A stretch of DNA of 64,000 nt from Symsagittifera roscoffensis. Lineage: Eukaryota > Xenacoelomorpha > Acoela > Convolutidae. The stretch is from assembly GCF_963678635.1 (NCBI RefSeq), contig NC_087066.1, forward strand, positions 1,693,745-1,757,744. Reading direction: 5' to 3'. Position numbers and translations under genes: made by a program. The notes under the pieces were generated by a model, which was not told the origin of the DNA, searched no databases, and worked only from the letters and a program-made list of their open reading frames with translations. Positions 33,757 through 46,193 of this stretch are shown here, in pieces; the stretch's first letter is position 1, and each line of letters begins with the position of its first letter.

Positions 33757-34340
33757 AGCGTGGGTTGACCAAAAATGCTCATCCTAAAATTTCCATATAT
33801 GAAAAAATGCTTGTCCTACAATTTTTTACAGTTTCCTAGACTCAGAAAATTGTTAAAAAAACTCTAGGATAAGCGGTTTTTCATATATAGAAATTGTAGA
33901 ATAAACATTTTTTCAGATATGGAAATTGTAGGATAAAAATTTTTTTAGCTTCAAATTAAATTTTCGTTTTTGATGAGCAATGCCCTTTAAATTGAGGAAA
34001 AGCACTCTTAAATAATTTAAATTTGTTTACAAACAAGTTTGAACAATTTCTGAAAATCTTGCCTTTCTTGAAAAAATGGTTATCATACAATTTTCATATA
34101 TGGAAATTGTATGATAACCATTTTTTTTTTCAAAAAAAAAATAAACGTAGTTATTTTTCATCACCAGACTGTCGTTTTTGGTTCAAATAGCCGGAGAAAC
34201 TAGATTGAATCTTTTTTCAATGGTTTTTTGAAATTGTATGATTTTTCCATACATTTGATGCAGGCAATTGTATGATAAGTTTTTTCGGTGTGGGGAAATT
34301 AAAAAAAAGCATTTTCGGTTTATGGATGTCAACCCGGGGT
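33757..34340. mobile_element. Fold-back element, family B
   Basis: Begins GGGTTGACCAAAAATGCTCA and ends GGATGTCAACCCGGGG. Internal blocks such as TTTTCATATATGGAAATTGT are inverted around 34090-34130, where a near-perfect short hairpin occurs. Non-coding. Confidence 0.75.
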
Positions 34341-34374
34341 CACATTACCTTTTCAGGCCTTTTTGTTGGTTTTA

Positions 34375-34605
34375 ATCGGTTTTCTTTATAAGACCGCTCA
34401 AAAACCGCTCAAATCTTGCTTGAAAAACCGTTCAAAAATCACCGCAAGAAATGAGCGGTTTTTGAGCGGTTTTTAAGCAAGATTTGAGCGATTTGAGCGG
34501 TTTTTCCAAAAAAACCGCCCAAACCGCTCAAATCTTGCTGAAAAATCGCTCAAACCGCTCATATCTTGAGCGGTTTTTTTAAGTGGGATCTCGACCCGGG
34601 TTCAG
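34375..34605. repeat. GAGCGGTTT fold-back family copy
   Basis: Alternating AACCGCTCAAAAACCGCTC and GAGCGGTTTTTGAGCGG blocks, ending in ATCTCGACCCGGG. It follows the family B element by about 35 bp and shares a CCCGGG-type end with it. Confidence 0.8.
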
Positions 34606-35087
34606 TTTCGGCTTTTTTCACTAGCAGTTCCTGAGACCGAGTTTTATTTGTCTAGAAAACGTGGATGCTCTAAACTCAAGCTCGAAAAGATATTTTACCC
34701 ACGCAATATTTTGTTAAGGGATGGAGGCTTGAAATGTCGTTTTTGGACTATTAACTCGAGCGTACGTAATTTACTATTTTCAGTTATTGCGTGACATTGG
34801 CGCCGAAATAATCCGGAAAAAGTTTTATTCAAGTGTAAATTGGGCTCGCTACTTAATTCAATTGCTGAGTTTATGATGGGAAAATTATCAGTTTGTTCTC
34901 CACATTCTAAGTGGAGGAAGTTTATTCAAAAAAAATAAATTGAAAATTTAGATAGACGTTGAAAGTTTAATTAATATTGTAAGCCAGAAGCTAAGCGGCA
35001 TTTGGAGGTTTTAGGGATTCGTCATGCTCGAGCATCAAATGAAACACGGATAATAGTGGTCCGGAAAAACCTCACGGTTCACAAATA

Positions 35088-35819
35088 CAGTGCTGATTTA
35101 TAATTAACCGGACAACACGCGTTAAACTTGAAATTTAAAACGAGTTTTTCTCAAATTGGGTTGAGTTTAGGTGAACCTTTATGAAGACTAAACTTGCATA
35201 AAAATTTAGCAGAATTAATATGGTGTAATTTGTTTTGCGAATTTCGGGTCCAAAATTTTACCCCAAAAATGGGTCATTTTGGCTTTTCTTAGTTAATCAC
35301 AAATTACGTCAAAAATACCTAGTCGATCACAGACTCAATTATATCAAAGTGAGCCCCTTACGTAGCGCCACAAACTTTATGAAAGGTATAATCTCCAAAA
35401 AAAATTGCAAACCGTTTAAAAATTGTTTTTAAATAAATAGTTGGTATTTTATATAGTAAAAATGATCTTTTTGTCTATCAAACAAAAATAAATTAACTTA
35501 TACAACATTTTGGAGATTATACCCTTCATAAAGTTTGTTGGGCTACGTAAGGGGCTCACTTTGATATAGTTATAGCTGTGATCGACTGGATATTTTTGGC
35601 GTAATTTTTGATTAACTAAGAAAAGCCAAAATGACCCATTTTTGGGGTAAAATTTTGGACCCGAATTTCGCAAAACAAATTACACCATATTAATTCTGCT
35701 AAATTTCTATGCAAGTTTTGTCTTCATAAGGGTTCACCTAAACTCAACCCAATTTGAGAAAAACTCGTTTTAAATTTCAAGTTTAACGCGTTCTGTCCGG
35801 TTAATTTAAATCAGCACTG
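35088..35819. mobile_element. 732-bp palindromic MITE flanked by TA (Tc1/mariner-like)
   Basis: Terminal repeats CAGTGCTGATTTATAATTAACCGGAC and the inverse ending CAGCACTG are bordered on both sides by TA (35086-35087, 35820-35821), the target duplication typical of Tc1/mariner. The inversion extends almost to the middle: arms of about 315 bp with few mismatches and a ~100-bp spacer. Open frames in the two arms are mirror images of each other and not a gene. A diverged relative, split by the Ty3 element, is at 54077-61883. Confidence 0.85.
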
Positions 35820-36300
35820 TACTCTGCCTTTCATTCATTAGCTGGAACAATTTAAAAAAGCATGCTATCTCATGAAAGACTAATTGCAATCAACTTTTAT
35901 ACAATTAAAAAATATATCATTTTTTGGTGTGGGGAGGGAGTTCTCAGTAGTTCCTACATGTGTATCCATCATCTTTTCTATTCTTCTTTGGCTGTGTTAT
36001 CAATGAAGTGTATAATGATTGAATTCGATCCTGTCAAAAGTGCATTAAGTTCCCCTTTTACCCCCTCCCATGCCCCTGTTATCTCGCCATATATCCCCCA
36101 TAGCTGACCGCCACAAGAGCAGAGAAACGTTAACCTAGGGACAGACAGATAGATATATGGATAGAAATTGGTAACAAAGACGACTGACTTTTTGACATTC
36201 TTTTCTTCTAAGATTTGATGGAGCTGCGAGAAAGTCAAATGATTATACTGCAAGTAGCCTTAACAACAAAAAGATATACACCTGCTTTTCACCCGTTACC

Positions 36301-36500
36301 NNNNNNNNNNNNNNNNNNNNNNNNNNNNNNNNNNNNNNNNNNNNNNNNNNNNNNNNNNNNNNNNNNNNNNNNNNNNNNNNNNNNNNNNNNNNNNNNNNNN
36401 NNNNNNNNNNNNNNNNNNNNNNNNNNNNNNNNNNNNNNNNNNNNNNNNNNNNNNNNNNNNNNNNNNNNNNNNNNNNNNNNNNNNNNNNNNNNNNNNNNNN
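36301..36500. other. Assembly gap of 200 N
   Basis: Exactly 200 N. The decayed Ty3/gypsy element on the minus strand begins (its 3' side) to the right of this gap, so its downstream LTR may be lost here. Confidence 0.99.
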
Positions 36501-37883
36501 CGGGATCGATGGACGGCTGTCATCCCTTTTAATGCATGGTAGTAAATCTCTATTCACATGGTCTATGCGTGTTCTAGGTTTTTCGGCTTGTGCGATGTCG
36601 ACTAATAACTTAGGATTCCTTCGACTACTGCGTATAAGGCTCTCCAGTTCTTGATATAATAATTGCAGTCGAAAGTCACTTTTGACGATTCCCACCGAAT
36701 CCGTGACTGATGGAACTCCCGACATGTGTTTAACAAACGGTCGCAATTTGTCCAATACATCAACAATGAGTCGGACACAATTTGGTCGAGACCGGTGACG
36801 TCGTTCTGAAAATAGTTCTGCCCCCAACAAAATCGGCACATCTTTTGGTCAAAATAAGTGTTTTCCGCACTTCGTCGTTTTGGAGAAGTCTTCAGAGAAG
36901 TCTGTGTGACGGGCTTTTTGCCCTGTGTCCCGCGCCGCTCGGAACGTTGAAGTTTCTCATCCCCTGGACCTGTTCACGGTTCTCGGCAAAGCGCTTGATG
37001 AATGTTGAAGCCTTTGTGTTCTTTCAAGTTTTTCGTCAGATGTATTCTGCTTTGCACCCACAACATTCACATGAGTTGTAACCGCAATTGTAAATAATCT
37101 GTCACCCAAAAGTTTCGGCAGCCTTCTGTCCCTCAGTGGCCGTGTTTTGTGGCGGGTAACCGTCGTAGCCCGTTTGATCTCAGTATGCTGAGATAATCCC
37201 AGTTTCTTCTCAGGTGCTGTCCCCACTCCTTCCTCTGTAATTTCTATTGGCGTGGCCCTCAGCGAAGACAATTCGCCACAGTGATTTTAGGCTCCTGAGC
37301 GTCCATTTCCTGCGAGTCGTTGTTTTAATTCTCCTCCGTATCGTCTCCGCTCTCCTCGGCTGAGGACAACTCTATCGGGCGGGCAGGAATAACTGTTTTT
37401 TTTTCATCCTGAGTGCATTTACCTTCTTCTGAACTTGAATATGGAATCATCCATCCTTTAGTTTTATGATCCAGCGCAACGTTGGAGGCTCATTATTCTT
37501 CGTCTTGTCGAAGTGAATACTATCCAACGCCCGTTCCAATACTAGTGGCGTTGTAATTATCTGCACGTCTGAGTTCATGATCGGGCTGTCAGTAGACATG
37601 AGTCCCTCTTATGAGCTATCCGTCGTTATCGGGTTATCTGCGGTTCCGCTGGCATTTTCTACTTAGTTTTTTTTATGCTGATAGCGCAGTTGTTTTCCGG
37701 GCATCCCAAATCTGTCTTACGCCCCTCTGAATTGTTGGGTCCTACGATGGCTGTGCCTTTGACACACTTGCTCCTTCCGTCTGGTCATCTAAAATCTTGA
37801 GATATCCGACTTATGGAAAACTTTTTTCGGAAAACAGGGTGACCGTATGATTCGTTTCTCGAACTACCCGTTCATTCAGTCAT

Positions 37884-39189
37884 TCAAAATACGGTTCCGA
37901 TTTCAATCATTCCTTGAGTTTTCAAAAGTTTTGTAATTTTTTTCTGAAATTGTAGTACAGGATCACTTGTTGTTTCTTCAGAAGGCTTCGAATTTGTCAT
38001 CCCCGGAAATAATGGGTAGTCGATTCGATCAAATATTCCCATATTTGTCTCGTCATCCGGCTGTGCGCAGTCCTGCATTACTTTTGCAGGAAACATCTTC
38101 TGGTTGCGATTCAGAGAAAACAACACATTGGTCCAATTCAAATTTTCAAACAAAGCAGAGCGTGTAATCGAATGCCAAATTGTGTTTGGTTTGCAATCAA
38201 AATGTGCTTCAAACGGCGTACATCTCAACAATGGATGGTTTGTGGTTCTAATATTGCATAATACTTCATTTAACGCAAATTTCAAGCCGGCTTTCAGTTT
38301 CTGAAACAAAAAAGCCATCTTTTTCCCCCGAAAAGTACGTACAGACTGTTCAATAAGACCCGTGGGTTGATGCATTCCTTCTACGAGAAAAACCAATTGT
38401 ATATTTTGTTGCGCGAATCAATTTAGCCACAAACCCCGTCCCTTGATCAGTCCAAAATACCCGCGTATAGCGTGAAAAGCTATATATCCAAGAACTCTTT
38501 TATAACCGTCGCCGTAGTACGCGTTGTTATTTGATTCGTAGGAAACTTCAAAAACCGATCGACGCAAATCAGTAGGTATTCGTTCGCACCACAAGTGGAT
38601 GGCAATGGCCCCAAAACATCCAATTGAATTTCTTTATTCGACTTTCCAGTAAATCCATAGAGACAATTTCGGTACTAGTAATCACGGATTTTAAATTCTC
38701 ACCAGATTTAATGCATTCTTTGCAATACAACGAGATTACCTGAATCTGACTATTCATATGCGGCCACCAGAAGCAGTTAGTTGCAACGTCCATCATCTTT
38801 GTCATCTTTGAGAGGCCTGCGTGGCCTCGGTAAAAACGAGCCATAATAGGGGCTCCTAACTGCATCGGAATCACCATTTTATCCTCAATGAAGAAAATCC
38901 CATTAGAAATAGGAAGATTGGTGACATAATGGCCGAAATGAGTAACCGGATTCCGGATCGCGGTATAATTTTTCTCCCCAAGTGCATCCATAATACATTT
39001 TAGATTTTCATCTGCTTTAGTCAGAATCAAAATAAACTCCGAATCAAAAAAACTCCGACCAATCGAACAAGATTGGTGATAACATTTCCGCTGGAATAAC
39101 CTTAGAGTCAGCAGTAGGCTGTCGCGAATAATTCGTGAAGTGAATGTTAATTGTAGGGATACAACTGGTGTGCGACTCCGGGTTATCAC
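37884..39189 (-). pseudogene. Ty3/gypsy integrase remnant
   Basis: The upstream part (39189-38569) holds GHAGLSKMTKM, CFWWPHM and C-x2-C-x-x-x-G-E-N-L-K, the HHCC zinc region. The downstream part (38396-37884) holds HQPTGLIEQSVRT with the catalytic Glu, then TPFEAHFDCKPNT, the same segment as SPFELHFGRPPNT in the intact element. The stretch with the first two catalytic Asp residues (38570-38400) is broken by stops and a frameshift. Non-functional. Confidence 0.75.
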
Positions 39190-39472
39190 TGTTTGTAAGC
39201 TTCGAACTATCTGCCATCTCCATTGGACTAAACAATTGGTAATTGTTACAGTTTTCTATTCGGTAATGGTTATTAACACAAACTCTGATCAAGTGACACT
39301 TTTGACGGCGTCAAAAGTTTCTTTGCAGCGTGTTCTTCCCGATTACAATTTTTTTCGTTTAGAGTTTTTTTCGTACATGATGTTCTTTGCCAGTGAACAA
39401 GTTTAACTGCGTTCATTTGCCGCCGGGGCAATTGGCCTAATAATTGCATTAATTTGTGAAACGACAAATGTG

Positions 39473-39850
39473 TTATCTAGTTCCGACCAATCCCATATTT
39501 TCAACCGGGAAATGTTCTAGTTCATAATTGAATGAAAGTAATCGGCTATACCGTCGGATTAGTCTTGTTTCAATTGTTTTAGAGTTTTTCTCTTCCGATA
39601 GGCAAGATAACAGCGATTTATGATCAGTGATTATTTTGAACGGTGCCCCAATTAAATAACTTTGTACTGAGTCACAGATCACACAACCGTTGACAATTCC
39701 AACTCATTGATACTACAGTCGAGCTCCACTTCAATATAAAAACGAGATGCGTACGAAATAGGCTTCCATCTGTCTGGATGGAAATGTTCCAAGCCAGCCC
39801 CTAGACCTTTCTTTGATGCGTCACATTTGACTCGTGTTTTTTTCCTCGCA
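39473..39850 (-). pseudogene. Ty3/gypsy RNase H remnant
   Basis: Two frames joined across a frameshift near 39690 read VKCDASKKGLGAGLEH, WKPISYASRF, NELEL and, in the second frame, FKIITDHKSLLS. These are the RNase H active-site blocks (K-x-D-A-S, the N/E-E-L helix and the T-D-H-K block) in the usual spacing. Confidence 0.8.
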
Positions 39851-40089
39851 TCAAAATGATGATTTAGAAGAAATTCGGCCTTCTTTGTTTCATTATTTCA
39901 AATGCTTTTACGCTTTCACCCATTCAAATATGGTATGTTTTTTCATGAGGACCTGAAAAATCTTCGTTGTAGCCGCCACGTTTGGGATGAACCGTCTGAA
40001 TTGATTCATTGAAGCAATCAACGACCGAATGCCCGAAATGTTTTCAGGCCTTTACATTTTTAGTATCAATTCCGCTTTTCGCTGCACTG

Positions 40090-40800
40090 CTACGTACAGG
40101 TATTCGATATTTTAAACCCCAACCATTCAATTTCTTTTGCAAACCTTGTACATTTACTCCCCTTTACAGCCGCGTTATTGTCATTCAAAACCTGCAGCAT
40201 TTTCTTCCCTTCCCACCAATGGCGCTCCTTAGACCCCCTTATTGCTATAGGGGTTTCATTCAAATATACACTAACTTCCAGTAAATGCCCTAACAAAGAA
40301 TCCATCACCCTTTAGAATTCATTAGGCATATCATCTAAGACCATGAATCCGGTCTTGAATATAAACGTGACCGCGATATTGCCCCAAACTAAACTGAAGA
40401 TGCATTGCCGACTAGTTTCCTCACTCAATGCCATTTGCGAATACGCATATTATAGGTCTATGTTAGAAAAGCATATCGGATCCATAATATTACCACTGAT
40501 GGCTAATGCTTCATTATCAACAAGTTCATTCTTGTTCGATTGCGGTATATCTGCTTATTAAATAACTGGGAACTTAGAGCCAATTTGACCGGTCCGTCTC
40601 TTTTCGCCGTCAAAACCGTGGGTAAGATCAAAATTATCTTAGGTGCACTTGCCTAATTTAACAATGTGCCCATCACGGAGGAACCCATGAATGGTTTTTC
40701 CTACCTTTGGCACTCTTTTTTCTCCTTAATTTGAATTGGGTGAATCAGCCCGTAAAAATGTGTTCTAATTTCTCAACGAATTTTTCAACGAATTTTTCTT
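40090..40800 (-). pseudogene. Ty3/gypsy reverse transcriptase remnant
   Basis: Fragments GHIVKLGKCT, DLxYAYSQMALSEETSRQC, FKTGFMVLDDMPNEF and MDSLLGHLLEVSVYLNE (the Y/F-L-D-D motif changed to Y-L-N-E) are followed by KCTRFAKEIEWLGFKI. All are alignable by eye to the intact element's RT. Both catalytic Asp of the YLDD motif are lost, and several stops occur. Confidence 0.8.
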
Positions 40801-41334
40801 TGAACTCTTTCAGTATAAGTTTAATGTACTTACGTTGAAATGGGAATTGTTCGCTAATGGGTGTCAGGGTGCTGTCTGTCCCCACCTCGTGCACGTTCCC
40901 TGCTACTAGGGCAGGCAGAATATTATTCACAATGATATCCTCTTGGCCTCCCTCCGTTATATAAAGTTCGGCTTTCTTAGCCACCCAACATTCTGAATCA
41001 ATGTCCATAATATTCCTATGACGTCGTCTGTCGCACTATAGAATATATTCTTGATCTCGTCCGGTACCGCTTTAAAACTTTAAAAACTGATCCCGAATCT
41101 TCAGCTCGTGTAGTTTCGTCTGGGAGATACTGGATTGGCACAATCGATCTGAAACTCTGAGCGCCAACGACTATGGCCCATGTCGGTCTCAAATTTTTCT
41201 ATTCCCCTTGCCTCCCTTGTCCAAGATCGTTTTGATAACAAAAACCCAAAATTCATCGTCATCCTGTTCTTCTATCTTGTTAATAACGTTCGTCTCGAAT
41301 TGCGTAAACTCATACGAACCATCCACCTGATTAA

Positions 41335-41465
41335 CTGACGATATCTTGCAAAATCTAGCAAAACGCCCTCGACCCCTGCAATTATGTCAGACAAAAATCC
41401 TTGCTTTGCAATGATCGCTATGGTTGGGTTCTAACATGCTTCCGCATTTGGGGCATTTGTCTAGC
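41335..41465 (-). pseudogene. Gag zinc-knuckle remnant of the decayed Ty3 element
   Basis: The minus strand reads KCPKCGSMLEPNHSDHCKAR and, after a stop, HNCRGRGRFARFCK. The intact element has C-x2-C-x7-H-x3-C then C-x2-C-x4-H-x4-C, and this matches that pair with one Cys and one His replaced. It supports close relationship between the two elements. Confidence 0.65.
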
Positions 41466-42959
41466 TAGCTCTTGATTATCAACACCATTGACTGGTTTCC
41501 ATCTGACATAACTTCGCATTTGGCCCTACAGTGTTTGAGCGATTACTGTTGAAAAATTTTTTGGCATATCTTCGTCCACTGACTCTCTTGTATTATTCCT
41601 CCACTGACCCTCTTATCCATGAGTTCGCCTCTTTCTCGAACAACAGCAAAAGTAAGTGCCGCCCTCGGGCTCATTGTTTCCATACATAACTGTTTCTTGC
41701 TTTCTCATTTTTCATATATAACATGAAAACTTCACGGACCAGCAATGCTTCTCGTTATCCAAAATCACATCAACTGGTAAGGTCGCTCAACACCCCAAAG
41801 AATGTCTCCATACCTTCGTTGTCGCGTTGTTTTTGACCGAAGAATATGAATCTTTTGTTTTTTTTTGTAACATTTGTTTCTTTCTGAAACGTATCAGTCG
41901 ACATTTTTCACAGCTCGATGAAAGCCATATCCACAATTTTACGATATGGATGTTTCTGGTTGAAATATCGCTGTCCCTGTTTCGCCAAGGACAAAAACAT
42001 TTTTGACGTCAACTGTTTATCAGCGTCTCCCCGAGTCGATCCTTTGAATATTCTACGCTCATCCTCCTCCCGCCTGTTTTTTTTTCTCCCGCCATGCTGT
42101 TATAGCCGTCACGTTCCTTGCTTTTTGATCTGTTCATGCCTGCTGATCGTCTGTGCCAGCCGGGTTTTCCAGTATTGGGCAAGGATTTCATGGCAATCCA
42201 TTATCTTGCATTAAATTCTCAATGTCGATCTCTTATTCTTGCGATGACTATCAGTTGGAAGCTTGACTCCATTCCTCCCACGAGATCGTCGGTTCCTGTG
42301 ATGGGCCGGCCCAGAAGACGTGTGACCCGCGGTAGGCCGACTCCGTACTTGACGGTCATGGGACGTTACATAATATAAACATACACTTTTATAACCACAT
42401 AATACGTACATACTTTGAGATCTACACCACACATTGGCCGGATAAACACCTTTATTTTCTATAAAGGATAGTCACGTCACGATCCTCCAGCCAGGTATAG
42501 TAAAAAATTTTTCCACATCATCAAGTGTTGACCAATTTTTCTGCCCGCATGCGAGTTTTTTAAAATACAGGCCAAACAACGCGTTTTCAGGCAGGCTCTT
42601 TATGGAAAATTATGGAAATAGAAAATGGTTTATTAATAAAAATCGACTGGCTTGAATCAAACTACTCTTTAAAAAATGCAACGGACTTGAAATACCAATA
42701 TGGTCGCGACTGTCTGGAAATAGCAAAAACTTGTTGGCTAAAATCACAACCTCGGTCCGGCTCTAACCGACAATCGGATGAATTTTAAGTGCCGATGAGA
42801 AGATAGATGGATGAAAAGAGATAATGGTTGGAACAACTACTTTTGGTTTTCTCTGATCTCTCTTTTTTTTGAATTTCAAACAAATAAGAAGAAAAAGAAG
42901 AAAAAGGGATCTGAGATCTGATTTGAGATCTTTTTTCAAACCGGAGTTTATAATTACAA

Positions 42960-44270
42960 CAGAACTGTTCGTATCAGGACGAAGCCCTCAGTGTCCCGAT
43001 TGCCTCTCAAGTTCTATGGAGCAGTGTTAGTATCGCGAAATAAATCACGCGTTAATTGTACCAAATTGGCCAAAATGGTAGTCTTTAACCCCCCATAAGT
43101 TTACGTAAAATGATCACATGTGAAATAACTTTTCAAATTTACGCTGAGGACAACAATATTTTTGATTTCCAATGTTTATCTCACGCTTGGGGAAATATAT
43201 TTTGGCAGTCGGTAACTTGAGACTTTTCTAGTAGCTAGCAGAAGCTATCACATACAAAAAAAATCAAAAATGGCAAAAATTGTGTCAGAATCATTGATTT
43301 TTCAGATCTGAAACAACCAAAAAAGACTGAATTTCTGATCTGAAACTTGATCTGAATTTTTTTATCGCAGATTTGAAATAACGAAGAAAAAAATTCAGAT
43401 TTGAAAAAACCAATCCTTAAAGTATCCAAGCGTCCCAGATTGACCCAAAAATGCTAGTCATACAATTTTCATATATGGAAAAAAGCTAATCATACACTTT
43501 TCATGCAATTCCAAAAGTACAGGAAATTGCTTGAAATGTCTATGACCAGACATTGATCAAGGCATACAAAAACATGTCCTACCAAAGAAGGAGGAGTTTT
43601 AAGCGTTTTTGAAAAAAAATATGGAGAGAAAAGGAAAAAAAATACAATATTAGTATGTCCAGGAATACAAATTTCGCATTCAAATTTAAAAAAAAAATGT
43701 TTGTTTGAGTACGAAAATAATTTGCGTTTGAAAAACAACACAAAAACTTTTTTGGGGTTAATTTCAAATTTTTGTCGTTGCCATGAAAAAAGTGCTAGTC
43801 ATACGTTTTCCATATATGGAAATTGTATGATTAGATTTTTTTTGACAAAAAGTTTTCATTTTTTTAGTACGATACATAGAATTTTATGCCAAAACAAGAA
43901 AATGATTGGTATTTTGTATGATTGGTATTTTTTTCATTGACTTAGTTTATTGAATTGTATGAGTAGCATTTTTGGTCTATGTGGTCAACCCGGGGTTATT
44001 TAAACATTTCACAACCTATTTCGGATCTGAATTTTAGATCTGAAAAAGGTTATTTCAGATCTGTTTTAGAAAATTTACTGGGTACGGGTGCGCTTTAATA
44101 GCGCAAAATACATACAGGAGAATTTTTTTTCAAGCTCAGGACAACAATACTTTTTGGATGATATAAAAAAAAATTCCGTCAAAAATGGCTAGTTAAGAAG
44201 TCGAACTTTTTCTGAAGAAAAAAAACCACGAGCACAAATTCGTTAAGAAAGTCGGAAGAACAATAAGTGT
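42960..44270 (-). repeat. Family C copies in reverse around a family B element
   Basis: Reverse family C blocks occur at 42960-43200 (CGAAGCCCT, TCTATGGAGCAGTG, CGCGTTAATTGT, CCCCCATAAGTTTACG) and 44090-44270. The family B element at 43434-43995 and AGATCTGAAA-type short repeats lie between them. The B element seems to have inserted into a C copy or between two of them. Confidence 0.6.
43434..43995. mobile_element. Fold-back element, family B
   Basis: Starts CAGATTGACCCAAAAATGCT and ends GTGGTCAACCCGGGG. Its central ~500 bp is the reverse of much of the copy at 30590-31010 (diverged by a few percent by eye), so the two derive from the same subfamily. Confidence 0.75.
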
Positions 44271-46190
44271 AAACACAACATACGCAAAGCTTGAACACTA
44301 AGAACTTATATGGGAGCAGGCGAAAAGTAATTTGGATAATGGAATTGCGCTGAATGGTAACGCATTATAGCACCCTTTAACACTTGAGGAAATCTGAAGA
44401 AGTTTGCAATTTAACTGAATGTATATTTGAAGTGGATTTAGTGAATTGAATTTATATCCATCCACCATGCTTTTTTCCAAAACCAGAGTGAAAACGTTTC
44501 AACGTGAACAAAATGGGAATCTTAGTTTCTTTTGTTGTTTATCTATTAGTAATTCAATTTAATAACATCCTTACTTTTTATTTTTAAGTTATTTGGTGGC
44601 ATTGTTCATGTTTTTTGTATCAAATTCGACGGTTCTTTTTTGAGTAACAAACATGCAGAATCGCTGATGATGTTGACGATTATGACCAGTCACTGGTCTA
44701 GGATTTTCTCTAGGGGGAAGAAGATTCATCAAATAAATCAAAAGGAATCGAGTTTTCGTTATCGATCTTTTCTTTATGCCGACCAAAATGATTTTTCGAG
44801 CTCTAATAAAACGCTGCAATAAAGATCCTATTTTGATTAATTTTTCTGAAGAAAAGAAGCCCAAAAAGACGTTTTACGTTTTTTTGAGGATTTTGACCAG
44901 CTACCCCAAGCCCCCTTCCCTTAAATCCACCGCAGTCTAAGGCAAAATCCAAAAAAAAATTAATTGCACAATAAAAGGAGGAACTTACCAACGACAGGAA
45001 ATAAGCACAACAACATGTTTCCATCAACCTATTTGCTATAAACTGAATTAGCACACACAGTTTTTTCTAAATGGAATCTAAATTGTAGAGTTGTTAACCT
45101 GTGTCCTTATATAGCTCTATGTTAAATTGTGGCTTGAACTGTAATTGTGCAATAGATTATGCACTCATCTATTTTCCCAACTGATCAGATAAAAGCAGAC
45201 ACCATCCATACTTAATGACACTTTTATTCCCTCGCTCTCTCTGCACACATCGTAGATAACGTGTGAGAGGGGGGGGAGATGAGAACAGGTGTTTTCATCT
45301 ATCGGCTGTTGTAGATGCGTTTGATTGCTTTTGAAGCATCCGTCGGTTTTTCCTAAGCGGAGCTGTTAAAAACGGTTTCCGTTTAACTGATGATTGGACC
45401 AAGTGAACAATCCCCTCCCTTTCTGCAAGCAAGTATGCGATTTTGCCCAGTAAAATTGGAGGTAAAATGATTTAAAATTCAACCATCACACTAAACGCTC
45501 AATTGTGATTGGCTACAAAAATGCTTTTACTAACTGAAACTTCCAATCAACTGTAGAATTTGGATTCTGTCCCTTTTTGGTCGTCATTCTCAACTTATTC
45601 ACGTTGTTTTGATACCTTGTCATTGAGGTTCGACTAAGACTCGTTACTGTCCACAATAATGAGTTACTAGCCAAAACTCGCTACTAGCAAAAAAAAGGGC
45701 GAGCACCATTCTGAGCAAAAAACGAGTTTGGCGTCGTAATGGAGAACTCGGATCGAGGCTGTGTTCTTTGACTATACTATTGCGCCCAATTTTCAGTATT
45801 TTAAGTCTTTACAGACCAAAACGACCAAGTTTCATTATATTTTCAGTTTTTGCAGAACAAAATATGGTCACCTGAGCCGTGGCAAGCTTAAATTTAAATC
45901 CAGCCTAAAACTACTCCAGCTTAAAATGAATTAGACAACCGCTCAGCCTGGACAACTAAGACTTAGCGGTTGTCTAATTCATTTCATCACACCGTGCACA
46001 AAAACTAAACAATTTTGAAGAGAATTGTTTGATTTTCTTAAACTATTTTTAAAGTTTTTTCTCTACTACTTGTCGGCATTTTTTTAAAATAGCTTTCTCG
46101 GGCAAATCATAAAACTGCATCCGATGATTAATTGCGTTACGCAATTAGGTTTGATGTTCGGCTGCGCGCACACGTAAGCAGCTAGTAATA
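44271..46190. other. No gene recognised; one reverse family A copy
   Basis: AT-rich sequence. A reverse copy of family A is at 44795-44960 (TTTTCGAGCTC, AAAGATCC, CCCAAGCCCCCTTCCCTTAAATCC). A short inverted pair around CAACCGCTCAGCCTGGACAAC (45930-45985) can form a hairpin. Nothing else I can support. Confidence 0.5.
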
Positions 46191-46193
46191 AAT

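Larger units (their letters stand above)
36501..42430 (-). mobile_element. Decayed Ty3/gypsy retrotransposon, minus strand
   Basis: Read from 42.4 kb downwards, decayed domains appear in Ty3/gypsy order: two zinc knuckles (~41460-41340), reverse transcriptase (~40800-40090), RNase H (~39850-39480) and integrase (~39190-37884). The residue patterns are those of the intact element at 54-61 kb, including the unusual first knuckle and the integrase end, so the two are related families. Stops and frameshifts are frequent in all domains. I could not define LTRs; TGTGTGGTGTAGATCTCAAA on the minus strand at about 42435 may be an LTR start. The part at 36501-37880 should be the 3' region; a frame at 36520-36839 is open but unassigned. 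Confidence 0.8.

Noticed and set aside
35235-35673. Two similar 65-74 aa ORFs on opposite strands
   Set aside because: They are the two arms of the palindromic MITE; mirror images, not genes.
36243-36839. 198-codon minus frame with PILLGAELF start, first thought to be a BEL/Pao protease segment
   Set aside because: Half is unknown residues, the following signature is absent, and it lies at the 3' side of the decayed Ty3 element; left unassigned.
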